Of a DNA stretch of 64,000 nt, positions 46,495 through 60,600 are shown one piece after another (within the stretch, counting starts at the first letter, position 1; every line of letters begins with the position of its first letter). The notes under the pieces were generated by a model that worked only from the letters and a program-made list of their open reading frames with translations, was not told the DNA's origin and ran no database searches. The stretch is from Liolophura sinensis (Eukaryota > Mollusca > Polyplacophora > Chitonida > Chitonidae). A program made the position numbers and the translations under genes. The stretch covers positions 13,503,385 to 13,567,384 of the forward strand of contig NC_088295.1 of NCBI RefSeq assembly GCF_032854445.1, read 5' to 3'.

Positions 46495-46500
46495 TTTATT
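46495..46500 (-). terminator. Candidate polyadenylation signal of BMPR1
   Basis: TTTATT on the plus strand (AATAAA on minus), about 2.05 kb beyond the BMPR1 stop. I noticed no closer AATAAA on that strand. Confidence 0.35.
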
Positions 46501-48550
46501 GCAAAATATTGTCTACAAAATCATTGGGTATGCAACAATAAAAAAACCTCTGAGTAGCAAAAGAAAAATAGATAACAAACGAGAATTGCGTAGAAAACGA
46601 GCAACTCAGGTCAAGCATATTGTGAAACTTTAAATGATGAATATGTTACTAAATGAACTAGCCTGTACAAAAAGTCAGTAGGTCAAATCGCAGAGATGAG
46701 TACATGTACATTCTAAAACCTATACAGTCTAAATATATACAGAAACCTTCCATAAATAACAAACTGTACAATGAAAATTCGATGACTGTGAAGAAAACTT
46801 GGTGAGTGAGTTACAAGAGCATATGAATAACACACACTTGAGCGACACCATCTGTGGGATAATTATTGAAGTGGAATAAATAAACTGAGCATTAGGTCAC
46901 AAGAGTATATGTGTACCTAAGTCAGGTGAATGAAGTGTTGGTAAACAGCAGTTACCTCCCCTTGCACAAGATTTTCACCACTTGAAATGCTGCAATAAAA
47001 TGGCCCTGACAGATGCAACAAATTTAGCTTGTATAAAAACTATACAAAACATTAAGAATTATTGACAGCGACAACTTAAAATGTTAATAAAAGAAATGTT
47101 ACAGACTTTAAAGACGTAAAAACAATAGCTGGCAGTTTTTGATAAACAATGTAAAACATCTGAGGGCAAGGGTAGAGATCACCAGATCAGTGAAAGTAAA
47201 ATCTTGTGATTTACATGATAATGTAAAACAATTTTGGAACATTATTTGAAAAACTTGGAACATTACTTGAAAAACACTATGTACTGCAACAGTACATTCT
47301 CTAAATACTTGTATCTTGTTAAAAGAATTAAGAACTAAAACAAGATATGGGTAATAACACAGTGTCAGGATATACAAGGGAGGGTGGGATATGATACCTA
47401 ATTAGTTCTTGATTGTGGCATGCCTTACTTCAAATATATCACTGATCAATTCATCTAACAATAAAATGGTTTACCTAAAAATCACATGTAACATTAACAA
47501 TAACGCTTATCTATCACACTTATCATAGCTATGAAACATATGCATCATTCCACGCAATTGCACCAATTTTGATTAATTAACAATCACTAGAATCCCTTGC
47601 AAACAACCACACACTCTACAATCTTCACACTGTTTCTCCAACAACTGCATCACTTGGAGCATCACATATACATCCTTTTAATCACATCCATGTGACCAGG
47701 TATTTAACAAACAATCATGGCATCGTGTATAAAACAGGACAACACTGTAAGCTCATAGCAATTCTCCACGACAACGGCACAGCTTTATCAGTACATGTAA
47801 TGGGGTGACTTGCACTAAGTCACCTCTATGTAAGATACACTCCCGACCCTCTTTAATCTGACAGCACAACACACAAGTTTAAGAAGTACATGTAGTGCAA
47901 CACTACTGAAAAATACCCAGCACTAATTAGGACATAAGAAGAGAAGTTGGCTTCGTAAATGTTGATTATATCACAAGTAAAATACATCATTTTAACATAC
48001 TGTCATTTCATGATAAAACCACTGTGCCGATGGCTGTTTCGGGTGAGAGAGTCTCAGATTTGTTGCAGATATGAGTTTGTTCTCTTGCAGCACATGTACC
48101 TGGCCAGATGGACATAGAAGGCTGGTTTTCTTTCATAGCTCTACACGAAAACAAGTGGTAAACAGTCCACTGACATCAGGATAATAAACTTTGAATGACT
48201 GACAGGTTCAACTTGATTGAACGTTTGTCATTCTCCTCAGCACTTCTTCTCTTGGATTTGTCTGAAAGATATGCCCCTTGCAGCCCTGCCACAACAGTTT
48301 AGCACTACTTGAAGTCCCATAAGATGGCCTTGCTTCAGTGCTGGACAATAAAGGCTATATTGGCATTAGCATCCCTTGTCTGAGGTGCTAACCTGGGTGG
48401 ACTGTTGAGTTGCTCAACTCTGTGTGATCAGCCTGTTAATAGTCTGATTTCCTCCACACCTGAGCACACTTACCCAGAAACAGAGGGTCACTGGCCGCTG
48501 ACAGGCCACTCTTTCATAGCACTACCCTTCTGTCATTTTAAGTCCTATCT

Positions 48551-48682
48551 TCATATTTTCAAGTTATTCTCCAATGTCTCTTGCATTTTACCTAGTGTTT
48601 TCTTGACCCGTAAAGATGTAAGCCTGGCTGCTGGGTGATGCGTCCAGCACTCTGTCATCACTTTGGACATGACCTTTAGAGT
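48551..48682 (-). CDS. BMPR1B: BMPR1 terminal exon and stop
   Basis: Acceptor [27 protein letters not shown] is the conserved end of the kinase; TGA at 48553-48551. Confidence 0.95.
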   Translation of the reverse strand, partial: TLKVMSKVMTECWTHHPAARLTSLRVKKTLGKMQETLENNLKI

Positions 48683-51600
48683 CTGTGAAAAGAGAAAATA
48701 AAAAAACCAGAGTTATTACAAAGATTTACTGTAAGTGTTTTAACCACATTGAGAATGATCTGTAAACCATTAGTTGTTATGTAACATGGATGTAATACAT
48801 TAAATGAGGAGTTTCTTTTGGCCCATATATGTACAAAGAAATAAGGAACAGTTATGGCGATGAACTGGACTATTCTGCTGCATTCACCAAGACACAAGAC
48901 AGTGACAGAGGCTAGGATGACCAGGACTTACTTCATCGCCACTCCACCTGTTGGGTATTGCTGGCCGTCTTCGATCATGACTGACGACCTTTTTCACCTC
49001 ATCAAAACTAGGATCCATGGCCAAACAGTCATAGTATGGAACCTCCGGCTCTTCAACAATCCCTGCAGATAAAAGAACATGTATATAACCTGAATACATC
49101 AGCACAAATCTTAACCACTTAATTTTCAGCACAATTTTTCAGAATTTACTCGAACTTAATTTCAAAAAGTATGATGTGCACAAAACCTACATCAAAGTTA
49201 ACATATGAAAGGCATAAAATTTCTGTTATCAAAAGGGTATTACATGCAGTCTGATTTAGTGGCAATGCATGTATGATTTAGGTCAGATGAGCCAATGTAT
49301 GGAATTTCACTGAGACTAAACTACTGTATTACTGTTAGCATTACACAAAGGTTTCTTTACTGAAGATGAGATAAGCTAGTTTTTAAGCTAAATTTTATAC
49401 ATAGACTTGAATATATTCTCAAGATTTTACAGCAATAAGTGGTGGGCTGACTAACATACACATGTAAACAATGACACAAAAACTCCTTAACGATAGTTAG
49501 CCAAAGGGGTAAAAGTAAAGTAATTAGGGTAGTATTAAACCGACCTGAAGTGACACATCGCCTGGCAATCTCCCACATGACAAGTCCAAATGAGTACATG
49601 TCTCCCTGCTTGTAAGCATCAAAGTGGGTGGGGTTGATGGTCTCCTCCAGGATCTCAGGTGACATGTACCGCTTTGTTCCCTGCCTAGTGTTCGGAGCAA
49701 TGTCTACTTCATTGGATTCACTACAACAAAATAGTTCTCATGAGATACTGACTACATATAGAATACTGTACTGTATGGTTACATGGGTGTGCGTACATAT
49801 GTCTGTGTACATGTCACTTGTAGGCCATCCTGCATAGTATCACTGATGGTGGACAAACTTGGATAAATCTTACCTTACATACTTCACAGCTAAGCCCAAA
49901 TCTGCAATACAACAGCTTCCATTCTTCTTCACCAGTATGTTTTTACTTTTTATATCTCGATGTGCAATAGCAGGTTTACCTGTGAACACAGGAAATAAGA
50001 CTGTACACAATGTTATAGGTAAATGTGTTAGAGCAAAACACTATGGTACAGGTACATACTAATGAACTTTAGACAGTGCCTGCTATCACAAATAAATCAA
50101 GTAAAATTATATTGTGTTTTTCAAGACTTTCATTATTGCTGTTTGCAACAAAGAGTGAGCCAAGACATTCAGGCTTTTCTTGTGCTGTTCGATTTATTTA
50201 TTTATTTGATTGGTGTTTTGCGCCGCACTCAAGAATATTTCACTTATACAACGGCGGTCAGCATTATGGTGGGTGGAAACCGGGCAGAGCCTGGGGGAAA
50301 CCCACGACCATCTGCAGGTTGTGGACAAACCTTTCCACTTACGGCTGGAGAGGAAGCAAGCATGAGCTGGACTTGAACTCACAGCGACCGCATTGGTGAG
50401 AGACTCCTGGGTCATTACGCTGCACTAGTGAGCTAACCAACTGAGCCACGGGGGCCCTTCCTTGTGCTGTTCGAAGAGTAATATCTGATACGACAATGTT
50501 ATGGAAGTGAAAAGTTCATTAGCCCACCTCTTGTCCCAAAGATTTCAGTATGTAGATGGGACAGTCCACATATAGCTGAGTGAGAGAGTTCCATCATCTC
50601 TGAGGCGTTGATTGTATGACACTGGAGATAGTCATAGAGTGAGCCATTCTCATGGTAATCAGTTATTAAGAAGAGTTGGGTCCAGGAACCTGTCCCTTTA
50701 ATATCAGCTGCAATGAACCCTGCCAAACAAAGCATATTACCATGAAAACAAAGTGATAATCATGCACAGCTATATCAGGCTTGCTTTGTTTTAAATTTCA
50801 AAACAATGCAAATCTGATACAAGTGGTTATAAATTGTAGAACTAATGCTATTGTTAAATCAATTCACTCCTCATGCCCCATGTAAGTGAGTGCTTAGGGT
50901 TTAACATCGTTCTTAACAATTTTTCAGTCATATGACGACGAAGGGGTCCATAGAATGCATGCAATTCTATGCAAGTGGATTTCCACTTCTCTTTTATATA
51001 GTGCTGTTTCATAACATACCGAAGGCAAGTAAGCCGCCCCGCCCGAGCCATTATACTGATATAGGTCAACCAGTCGATGCACTATCCCCTTGATGGTGAA
51101 CACCAAGTGAGATACAACTTCCTCTTTATAAGTCTTAGGTGTGACCCGACGCAGGATTGATCTACCGTTCGCTAAGTGGACGCTCTACCAACTGAGCCAT
51201 TGGGACAGGTCCATGTTCCACAAGCAAAGTTAACTGATTGATATTTCCTCTGAGTGTCAAGTGCAGAGCTCTAAATTAGCACTGTGATTTGCAAAATGTT
51301 CAATATCTTGTCCATGAAAGCCTTACATAAGGTGAAGCGGTGAATCCATATCATGCCCAGCTGTATATGCTAGATCTCGTAACAATGACAGTGCTTAAGA
51401 TTCCAATCTTTGCTGCACAACCTCTAATAGGTAAATCTTTTATACATACACAATGACATTCATGCTGGTCAAACTCCTGATTCTACTGGCAATGTAGTGA
51501 CTCACCTAGAATGTTGTCATGTCGCAGTAGTACAGTCTGGTATATCTCGGTTTCCCGAAACCAACTGGCCTCTTCTGTTGTAAAGAAGACCTTCACTGCA

Positions 51601-54600
51601 ACATTCTCTCCTCGCCATTTCCCCTTCCACACCTCTCCATAACGACCCTTCCCGATACTCTTCACCAGACGAATCTGCTTTGCTATTGTGCGCTGAACCT
51701 AAAAGATGCATCACAACAGGAAATCAGTGAAAATCAATCAAAATACTATTTAGTTATGTTGATAGGTATGCATCCTGCACACAACAAAAGTGCAAAGGAC
51801 ACAGTAAACACCGTAACGATGCCTCCTAGGGACGCACTTAGAACTGAGAGCCCCGCACATTGTCAAGTGAAATTATGCCTGTTTCAAGATCTTAGCGGTG
51901 ATCTACCAAGTAGTTTTGGAGCCCAAAGGAGCACAAATAACCAAAGACAAACTAGAGTATTATTGAATAAGACCACAAGATTTGTGTGGAAATTCCAGAC
52001 CTTCAGGACTCCATGCATATAACAAACAGTTGTTGTACAATGATGAATATGATAACACAACACACATACAAAATAGTCCAAAATGATTTACATATATTAT
52101 TTGTAAACTATAATTTTAAGAACATGAGACTGTCTTCTCAAAATATTTTGAATTGCTCACATTGCATAGTGGTAATTTTAAACAGCCATCTGCTAATATC
52201 TTGCATTTTACACTTATTTTGGATAAAAAAAAATTTTTGTAAATGTTGTAATGAATCTTCATTGTTTAAAATTTAAAGAAGAAAAATTCAGCATGCAGAA
52301 TTTTACCCGAAATTGTTTTTGGTCTAGGAGGCAATCCCTATGAAACACTAAGCTTTACACTTTGGGAACAGAACATTGTTTTTCGTTCTAGATATGGCCA
52401 TGCATCTATCAGGTACATAGAGAGCTTATGACCATAGTTTCATTCAACAGCTATTGAATCAATTATTAACATGAAACTCCAGTTCAACATTTCACTTTGT
52501 CCACACAAAAAAGTTTTAAGGACCCAGTCATATGACCACCTGCGAGTCCCTAGATTTACTCCACTGAAAACCTATCGACATCAGTGCGCATTAATATGTT
52601 CAATCTGTCACAAGGAGCCTAAAGCATTAAACTTTCTAGCAACACTGTACAAGGCAACATAGAGAAGGTATCACCATAATACAATGTCTCTGTGTGACAT
52701 TTATGAATCAATATTCAAAAACTAGAGCCCAAGGGCTGTGAAATGGGTCTATTGCTCTCCTATTTTTATTTTTCTTCTCGCATGTACGCTATGGCTTTCA
52801 GGAATTTAGGGAATTAAGGCGAACAAACAAATCGTCATGTGTATTTTGTACACTCTAACCTAAGAAGTGCATCATATAATTTCTATAAACATATACGCCT
52901 ACATGGCCCTTATCTGTAGCACACGGTCTATGTCATTAAGCATAACGACACATCATACTTGGGTGAAACTACTTCAGGCAATTTCTTCATATTTTTTCTT
53001 GCCTCTATAATGGACTCACAATTCTCACCAATAGACTCATAATAATGAAAAAATCTGACAGGGGCATTGCTCATTCAACTGAAGTCATTTAACTAGTGGA
53101 CCACTAAGGTTGCTAGTTTCTATCATATTCCATTCTGTGCTACTGATATACAGTTTCATTTTATTGGAAAATAAGGTTTGCCTAATAAAATGTGCAATAT
53201 ATTTACTTATTTATTTGATTGGTGTTTTATGCCGTACTCAAGAATATTTAACTTATACAACAGTGGCCAGCATTAAGGTGGGAGGAAACCGAGCACAGCA
53301 GGAGGCATTCGAAAATAGACATGTACCTACTAACTCTGTTGAGATTACATTACATCACATATTATTATCATTTCCATCTGTGCTCAAGCTGAACCACTTG
53401 ATTCAAATCACTTGATTTTGCCCAACAGAATTCAGAATGGATACAAAAATAGTTATCATGGGCTTGTCACTGTATTCTCAACACTGGATGACAAAAGGCA
53501 TAAGCTGATATACAAGACTTTTCCCAGACCCAGTCGATCAGACTGCAATGATATCTTTTTTTCTCATATGCCGCACAATGAACGGTGACTTGCTTTGTCT
53601 TCAACTCTACAGGAACGCCACTGCTTGCCTTGGCATATGCGATTACTTCGTCAAGCTCTCTTCTGATGCTGTGTTTCTAGGGTGCTGCCATGTTGAAAAA
53701 CTTTATGCTCATTAAATACATGAGTAAATAGTTCATTTTTATTTTGGATTTGCTTCATTCTTATATCATTGGTAGAGATTTACATCAAGGAAACTGAAAA
53801 TACTTATTAAATATCTGACACTCCTCTATCAACAATTATCCCAAAACTTTGTGGGAAATCACTGTGCTGACCTTCCCACATATGACTGGAAAGGAAGTCA
53901 GCATCAACTGGACAGTAACCACCTTGGTGAAAGGCTCCTGGGTGATTGCGCTGGGCTGACGTGCTAACCACCTCGCCCATGGAGGCACAAAGCATGAAAT
54001 CAAAGACATCATACTGTGATATGTTCACAGATCGCTACAAGAGCTAGTTGAAACTAAAGACATTTTCTCCTCCAAAAGCTCTACTCTATTAAAGCTACTG
54101 TGAAAGGTCATACTAACCCATCATACACAAAGAAAGCTTAAACTAAAAACATTTTCTCCTCCAAAAGCTCTACTCCATTCCTAAAAAAAAAAAAAAAAAA
54201 AAACCCACCAAAACAGCAACCCCAAGGATTCAGAACATGTCAATGGATCTTAAAAAGTGTTAACTCTAACTCAATTAAATCAGACAGCAAATGCATTATC
54301 GGTTGGCGGTCACATGAGGGGAGCTCTACAACCGTTGTAATCAAACAGGTGATGGCAATGCAGGCTGTGATTACTCTAAGCTTACTCCTCTAGAGAGTGA
54401 TGCAACCAATTGATGCCCAATTATGTGTTTCTAGAAATTTTACCAAAGCGTTCAATTTAGATCTAAGATAAAGTCCTGAAATTAGTGTATGTTCTAGCCC
54501 TTCGATTATTTTCTATTCAACGACAATGAAGGCTGAATTGATTACTGTTTCTACTTCTAAGCATTTTAAATGTGAGAAGATGCCACAGGCCATAGAATGC

Positions 54601-57600
54601 GACGAGGTGCCAGCGTGTCTGTCCAGAGACATAAACTTTGTACAGAGGCCACATTAGATTAGGATACAATCTCCACCGTTAGATAGAACTAGGTGCCCAA
54701 GGCAAAGTTCTTGTACACTGTGGGACCTGCTCTTTACACTGATAATCTCCCAGTCCCAATCTAACAAGTTCAAATGCTCGGTAAAAACACACCTTGATTA
54801 AACTCTGGTCAAGATGAAATCAAAGCCCAAAGTACAGTGCAGATTTAGACTTTGTGAGAAAAGGAAATAGCCCCTGATCAGCAGACTGTAAGCTGTTAAT
54901 GGAACTCCATGGGGAAGGAAATAACTATCCTTGTAAGCCAACAGCATTCAAAAAAATCTGACCTGCTTAAGGAGTCCTAGAGCAGGTGAAGTACAAAAGG
55001 ACCCAGTCAGGCCATGGATGTACACATACATGTATACCAAGAAACCTTTAAGAGAGAGGACTTTACTCAGAAAACTTTTAGTTTGCTGCAAAACACATTG
55101 CTTGAGCTGTACATGTACATAATATTGGATAAGTGTTTCTCATCACTTGGCTAGACATTTACATCCGGGGATAACAAAATTTGGCATACTTGTAATCTGG
55201 TAGCCGTTTCAGCAGCCTTCACTAAATCACTAAATTCACTTAACATTCACTTTAAGACATATGAATCAGTTTCAATGTAGTTCTATGAAAGGTAATTTGT
55301 TCATACCTAATTGTCACTACAACTAAAAGAGACATAAAATGTTTTATGATTCAGATTGTCATTTGGTTCCTGTACTGGTCTCAATGTTGGAAACAGTAAC
55401 TGCCATACAGATGAGCACTTAATATTCTCATACAGAAATGGATTGTAAAACTACAGCACTTGCTTTGCTACTGTATAGTATAAAGCTGTCCTGAATAATT
55501 TTATAAAAGCAGCAAAGTATGATTTGCACATTTTATTAAACAAAAATTGTTTTGAGTTCTCAGAGGTCTTTTCTGAAATGCTATGTCACAAACAGGCCTT
55601 CAGAATTATCTGGGAAAGGTAAGCAGACACAGTTTTGTTTTAGCAACATTTGTATGTGTCTTCAGCACAGGAAATTGGTTCTTCAAAAACTTGCACATTA
55701 TGGTGTGCTGTGTTGTATATATTAATATCATTAAATATCAAGAACTTTCAACACTCATTCATTGCACCATGCCAACATTAGTTAGAATGATCGGCCTCCT
55801 CGATGGGCAGTCTGAAAGTCTGGTAGCTAGTCAGACAGTGAGCTCTCATTATTGGTAGCCTGAATAAATATGTGGTAATGCCAGGACATTGGGTTTAAGG
55901 ACGTTGGATTTAAGGCTGCAGTGAGTGAAATGTTCACCAGCTTCTGAAACAATTTGCCTAGTACTAGCCATGCCAGGGCACAAGAACCATAACGGCATCG
56001 GACTGCTTCAGATCATTATTACCATGATTTCTACCTGTCAAATATTCTGAGTTTAAATTTTGAACTTTTAAGTGTGAAAAATTCTACCACTGGAAAGAAA
56101 TATATAGAGCCGTTTTTTTCCACTCCACAGGTGTTGTGACTAAAATTAATCAGAAACACTTTTGACAACATTACAGGTAGTCCTAGAATCAATCAGGATT
56201 CATGAAATGTAATGTTTTCTTGAACTATATTTTGTTTATGACATATGGTAAAATATTTCTGGGTACAAGTAAGCTTTTTTCATTTCATATTTGGAGTCAG
56301 CCCAACTGTTCATGAGTTAGGCCAATGACATAGATTGTGAATGCTGTCTAATCCACTACTTGATACCATGGACATCCCAGCAGTAACTTGAAGATCTACA
56401 CCTAGATGTACAAGCCTAACTCGCATAAACACAGCAGTGAAAACATTGTCTAAATAACATGGAAGCCAATACAAAACTCAGCTTCACCGCCAAGAAGTCC
56501 AAAACTATGGTTTGTTGACACACACAATATATGTATGCTGTGCAGCTTGTGTGTTGTCTAGTCTAATAATTTCCAGTTATTATCTGGTATAGTTCTGAAA
56601 ACACTGTCCATTGTTGTTCATTTCCCGATATCTCCCTGTGTTATCAGTGACCTTGCTGCCTGCTTGACACTGCTGTTGATGAGCGAGCTGCACGGATGTC
56701 CATGGTCTCAAATTAGAGGAAGAGCAGTTACATTTCATGGATACTTTATTATAAATAATACCTCAAAAGCAAACTCTTATTTTGAAAATATTCAAAAAGT
56801 AATTTCTGTCAAATTTACCAGCAGGGGCAGGCCTGATCCACTGCCTGAGGACTGTGATGCATCAATCAAGTGCTTAAGCGTCTCATCTGCTGCGATGAAT
56901 GTATCACAATGCTCAGCTTCTTCCAGATACTGCTGCCTGCGCATTTCCCTCCTCTTGTACCTACAACATATGTGCAAAAGATATCCCATGTTAACATTTA
57001 TAGTGACATAGTGACACAAATCTGACTTCACTCCTTTCTACATACACATACATAATACCGTACTTATCAATAGCATTTTGTTTCCTTTCCTGTATCTTCA
57101 GGTGTCGTAATCAATGGGCATTACAACATGAATGACATAGGGATGAGTTTGCTGTGGAATGCTTCTGGAATGCAGGCCTATACTCACCGAAGGTAAACAA
57201 AGATGAGGGTTGAAATTAGAATGACGAGGCATAGTGTGACAGAGACGAGCAGGGCAATCTGCGTAATGCTTTCATCATAACCATCATAAGTACGTGGGAC
57301 ATAGCCTACAAAGCAGAACAAAGACGGCATTAAGAATAACATGTGGTACCTTCTCTTTTATGAATATTTCTACTCAGCAAACTCACCCTGAAAGAAATTC
57401 ATACAAATATGAAACTAATGCAAGTAGCCAGAAAACAAAGCTTGAAACAAGGCAAGAAAACCCAGTCAACTAATAATATGAGAAGAACAGAGTGACTTAA
57501 ATATTTGAGCTAAAGGCTCCTCTAGAAAATTATACAAATGTACCTGAACTGTACCTACAAATCTGCATCTACATTTAAAAGTGGATACTACAAACCTGGT

Positions 57601-60600
57601 GAAAGTGTAGTGGCTCGTTCAAGAAAGGTAGGCTGAAGGTCCAGATTACACTGATCCGCATCATCACAACATTCTATGGTTTGAGGTTTTTCATGGGGTA
57701 CTCTGTCCCCTTTACACTGTGGCAACAGAAAATAGATCCCATATGTATAATTTGTTTGCCTTCTTATAAATGCGCTTTCAAAACAACATCACTCATCCTT
57801 CATTTTTGTTTTTCTAACCCAGAATTTGTATATGCAATATATATAATACATGTATATGTAACAGTTTCCGGTGTCATGAGATATCTAGGTTTACGCAAAG
57901 AACACACCATGGCCTATCTTATTTAACAAAACTGAATTTATGCTCCAGCAGCTCCACAAAACTGAACATTCCCATGCAGACCTCTCAAACAGTGAGGCTT
58001 TATTTTATTATTGCTGGTATGTTCATACATGTACATGTGCTCTATCCCTTACCAGAATAGTATAGTGAATGTGACGATTCAAGTCAGATTGTATTATCTT
58101 CTGAAAAGCATTTGCCAGCAGGTATGCCAGGAACAGGGCTTTGGTATTTTCCAGCAATGTCTCTGACAGAAAACTACTGTCCCTCTGGGAGTTGATATTT
58201 GGACCAACATCGTGGAGTGTGTCAGATGCACAACAATCCTAGTCCATATAGGGACTACCAAGCATTTCAGATGAGTATTACCTTATTTCTTTTATGTAGT
58301 TGATGTTTTATGCTGTATTCAAGAACACTGCCCCTGTACAACAATGATTAAGTTTAAGGGATGAGGAATTGAGGAAGGACCTGAGTGAGGTAAATCAGCA
58401 GCCAAACCACTGGCACCAAGAGGCTCCACCTGAGAAAATGTGGCAACTTACCATCTCTTATAATGGCAAGACCAGCAAACTTGACAAAAACACTACATCA
58501 AAGTTCATTCACAGTACCATACATCAAAACATCACTTCATCCACACAACTATAAGTATTTAGGGATCACTTACAAAAGTTTCAAAATACGTTATTAAAGA
58601 AATTCTCTCTTTTTTTGGAATTAAAATTAATTACTTTCAAACTTGCCTTAATATTCATAGAAGCTCATATTGTTTTATTACTAGGCTTTCAATCATAACT
58701 TTTTTCATTTTGCTGCAAGTTACAGAGGTACTATTCATGCTGTCATTGATGACCACTTACACAGTATATACCCTCATTTAGGGACTGACTAACTTTTTTT
58801 CATTTCTTTGGGGGTACGAAATAAAAAAAAAACTGCCGTGCAAGCTGTATGAATCCTCAAAGTGGTTCACACAAAAGTTTGAAAAGCAATTTTACAGTTC
58901 ATACCTCAATGAACTGAAAAAAAGTTAGTCAATCCTTATAATCAAATTAAATGAAAAATGCAAAATATTTGACTGGATTACATGATGTACAAGAAACTAC
59001 AACTGTCATAAGGGCGCGTTTGTTCTTCCAAAGAAGGCACTAGAATACAATTTTATCAATGAAATGCACAAAAAACATGGAACGCTACAATGTTCTTTCA
59101 TGACATCACAAACACAGTCAATAACCAGCTGGAAGTTAAATCAGCAGCATGCTGAAGGCTGAACGACTGCCTGAGTTGTAGAGAAGATTGAAACATACAG
59201 ACCATGACAGAAGAATCAAGATGATGCAGAACTAGTGGAATTTACTTGCTGTGTAGCTACCTGATAGCGGAGAGGTTAACTGTTGTGTCATGAACAGAAG
59301 ACGACGACAGGTTTGGAATGATGCGAGGAGCTAAGACATGGCCATGGCTTGTGAATGCCATGCTTGTGGCTTCGCGAGTAGATGTGAAGGGGTGTGATTC
59401 TCACCAGACAATGAACAGGTTGATGATCTTCTCCTGATTTATGGAGAATTTCCTACTGTATAACTTCAGATGGAACCTCCATATCTGTGACCATTTATAA
59501 GCATTCTGTTGTCCCTTGTTTGAAAATCTGTGGCTGGCTCGGTGAGGGACCAAGACATTCAAAATGGATGGAGAGTTCATAGCAAACCTTAAATCTTTGT
59601 ATCACAGTATCGGTGTTGTTTGCAGTCAGGTAGGAACTGATATTTACAAAATCGCAATCGTGAATAATTTCCTTGTGATTGTGACAGGAGACAATCCCGC
59701 TCTGACATTAAATGTTTGTTTTTAGCTCTGTGATGTCTCGTTAGGGCTAACCTGACATTTTTAGTAATGTTAAATGATGTCAGTGCTCAGAAAAACGTCT
59801 GTACAAGATTTATGACAGTGGATGTTTTATTAAGATGTTTTGATTTAGCTTTATCGTTGAACTGAAGCAGTAGAGTTTGCTCGTAAGCTAAATTTTTCCC
59901 TTCTCGGTTGGAGCTCTGTAGTAAATTAAAAAATCTAATTAGTAATAAGTATTTGTTTGTTTCAATATTTTGGATATTCCAAGAGTTTTCCACTTATGGT
60001 CATCAATTTATTTGTGCAAATATTTATGTAGGATGAAGACTGCTGCTGGTGTGAAAATTATTTTGTGTTGAAAATCTGTGTACACCAGATGGGAAATGAA
60101 TGTTTTAAGCAGATATGGCTGTGATTATTTTCAGCAAAAGTAGTCCGGAGTTGGCGGAGAGTAAATATTTTTTAGGTCCATTGAGGTATGAACACAAAAA
60201 ATTGACCAATCAGAAAGCTTGTTATTGCTTGATCATGAAGGAAATTTAATTATTCATAATTAAATTGAACGCTATTTAACCATACCAATTTAGCCTACAT
60301 AAAAGTGATTGTGGCAATACATCAAAGCATTGACAGAAATGTATATTTGAACAAGAAATGTTTCACATTATGGCAACGGATCAGCAGACCGTATCAGTAC
60401 TCGGGGCCAAAACACCCAAATTCATCAGACCAGCCCCGCAGCACAGTTGGTAGATTTTCTGCTTCAGGAGCGGTAGATCCAGGGTCAATCCTGGGTTGAG
60501 TCACACCTAAGACCTTAAAAGAGGAAGTTGTAACTCCCTCGCTTGGCGTTCAGCATGAAGGGGACAGTGCTACGAATGCCGGCTCAAGCCGGCTCCTTAC

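Larger units (their letters stand above)
43466..48550. other. Convergent 3' UTR/intergenic region between the Enigma-like gene and BMPR1
   Basis: Two transcripts converge here. Candidate polyadenylation signals are at 43845 (plus) and 46500 (minus). Between them are SINE-like repeats at 45327-46070. No coding sequence is supported. Confidence 0.65.
51699..56818 (-). other. Long BMPR1 intron between GS box and kinase
   Basis: A 5.1-kb intron between the GS exon and the kinase exon. It holds two SINE family A fragments and an A-tract near 54186. No other exon was recognised. Confidence 0.8.

Noticed and set aside
56664..57011. Plus-strand ORF of 115 codons
   Set aside because: It is the antisense shadow of the BMPR1 GS-box exon.
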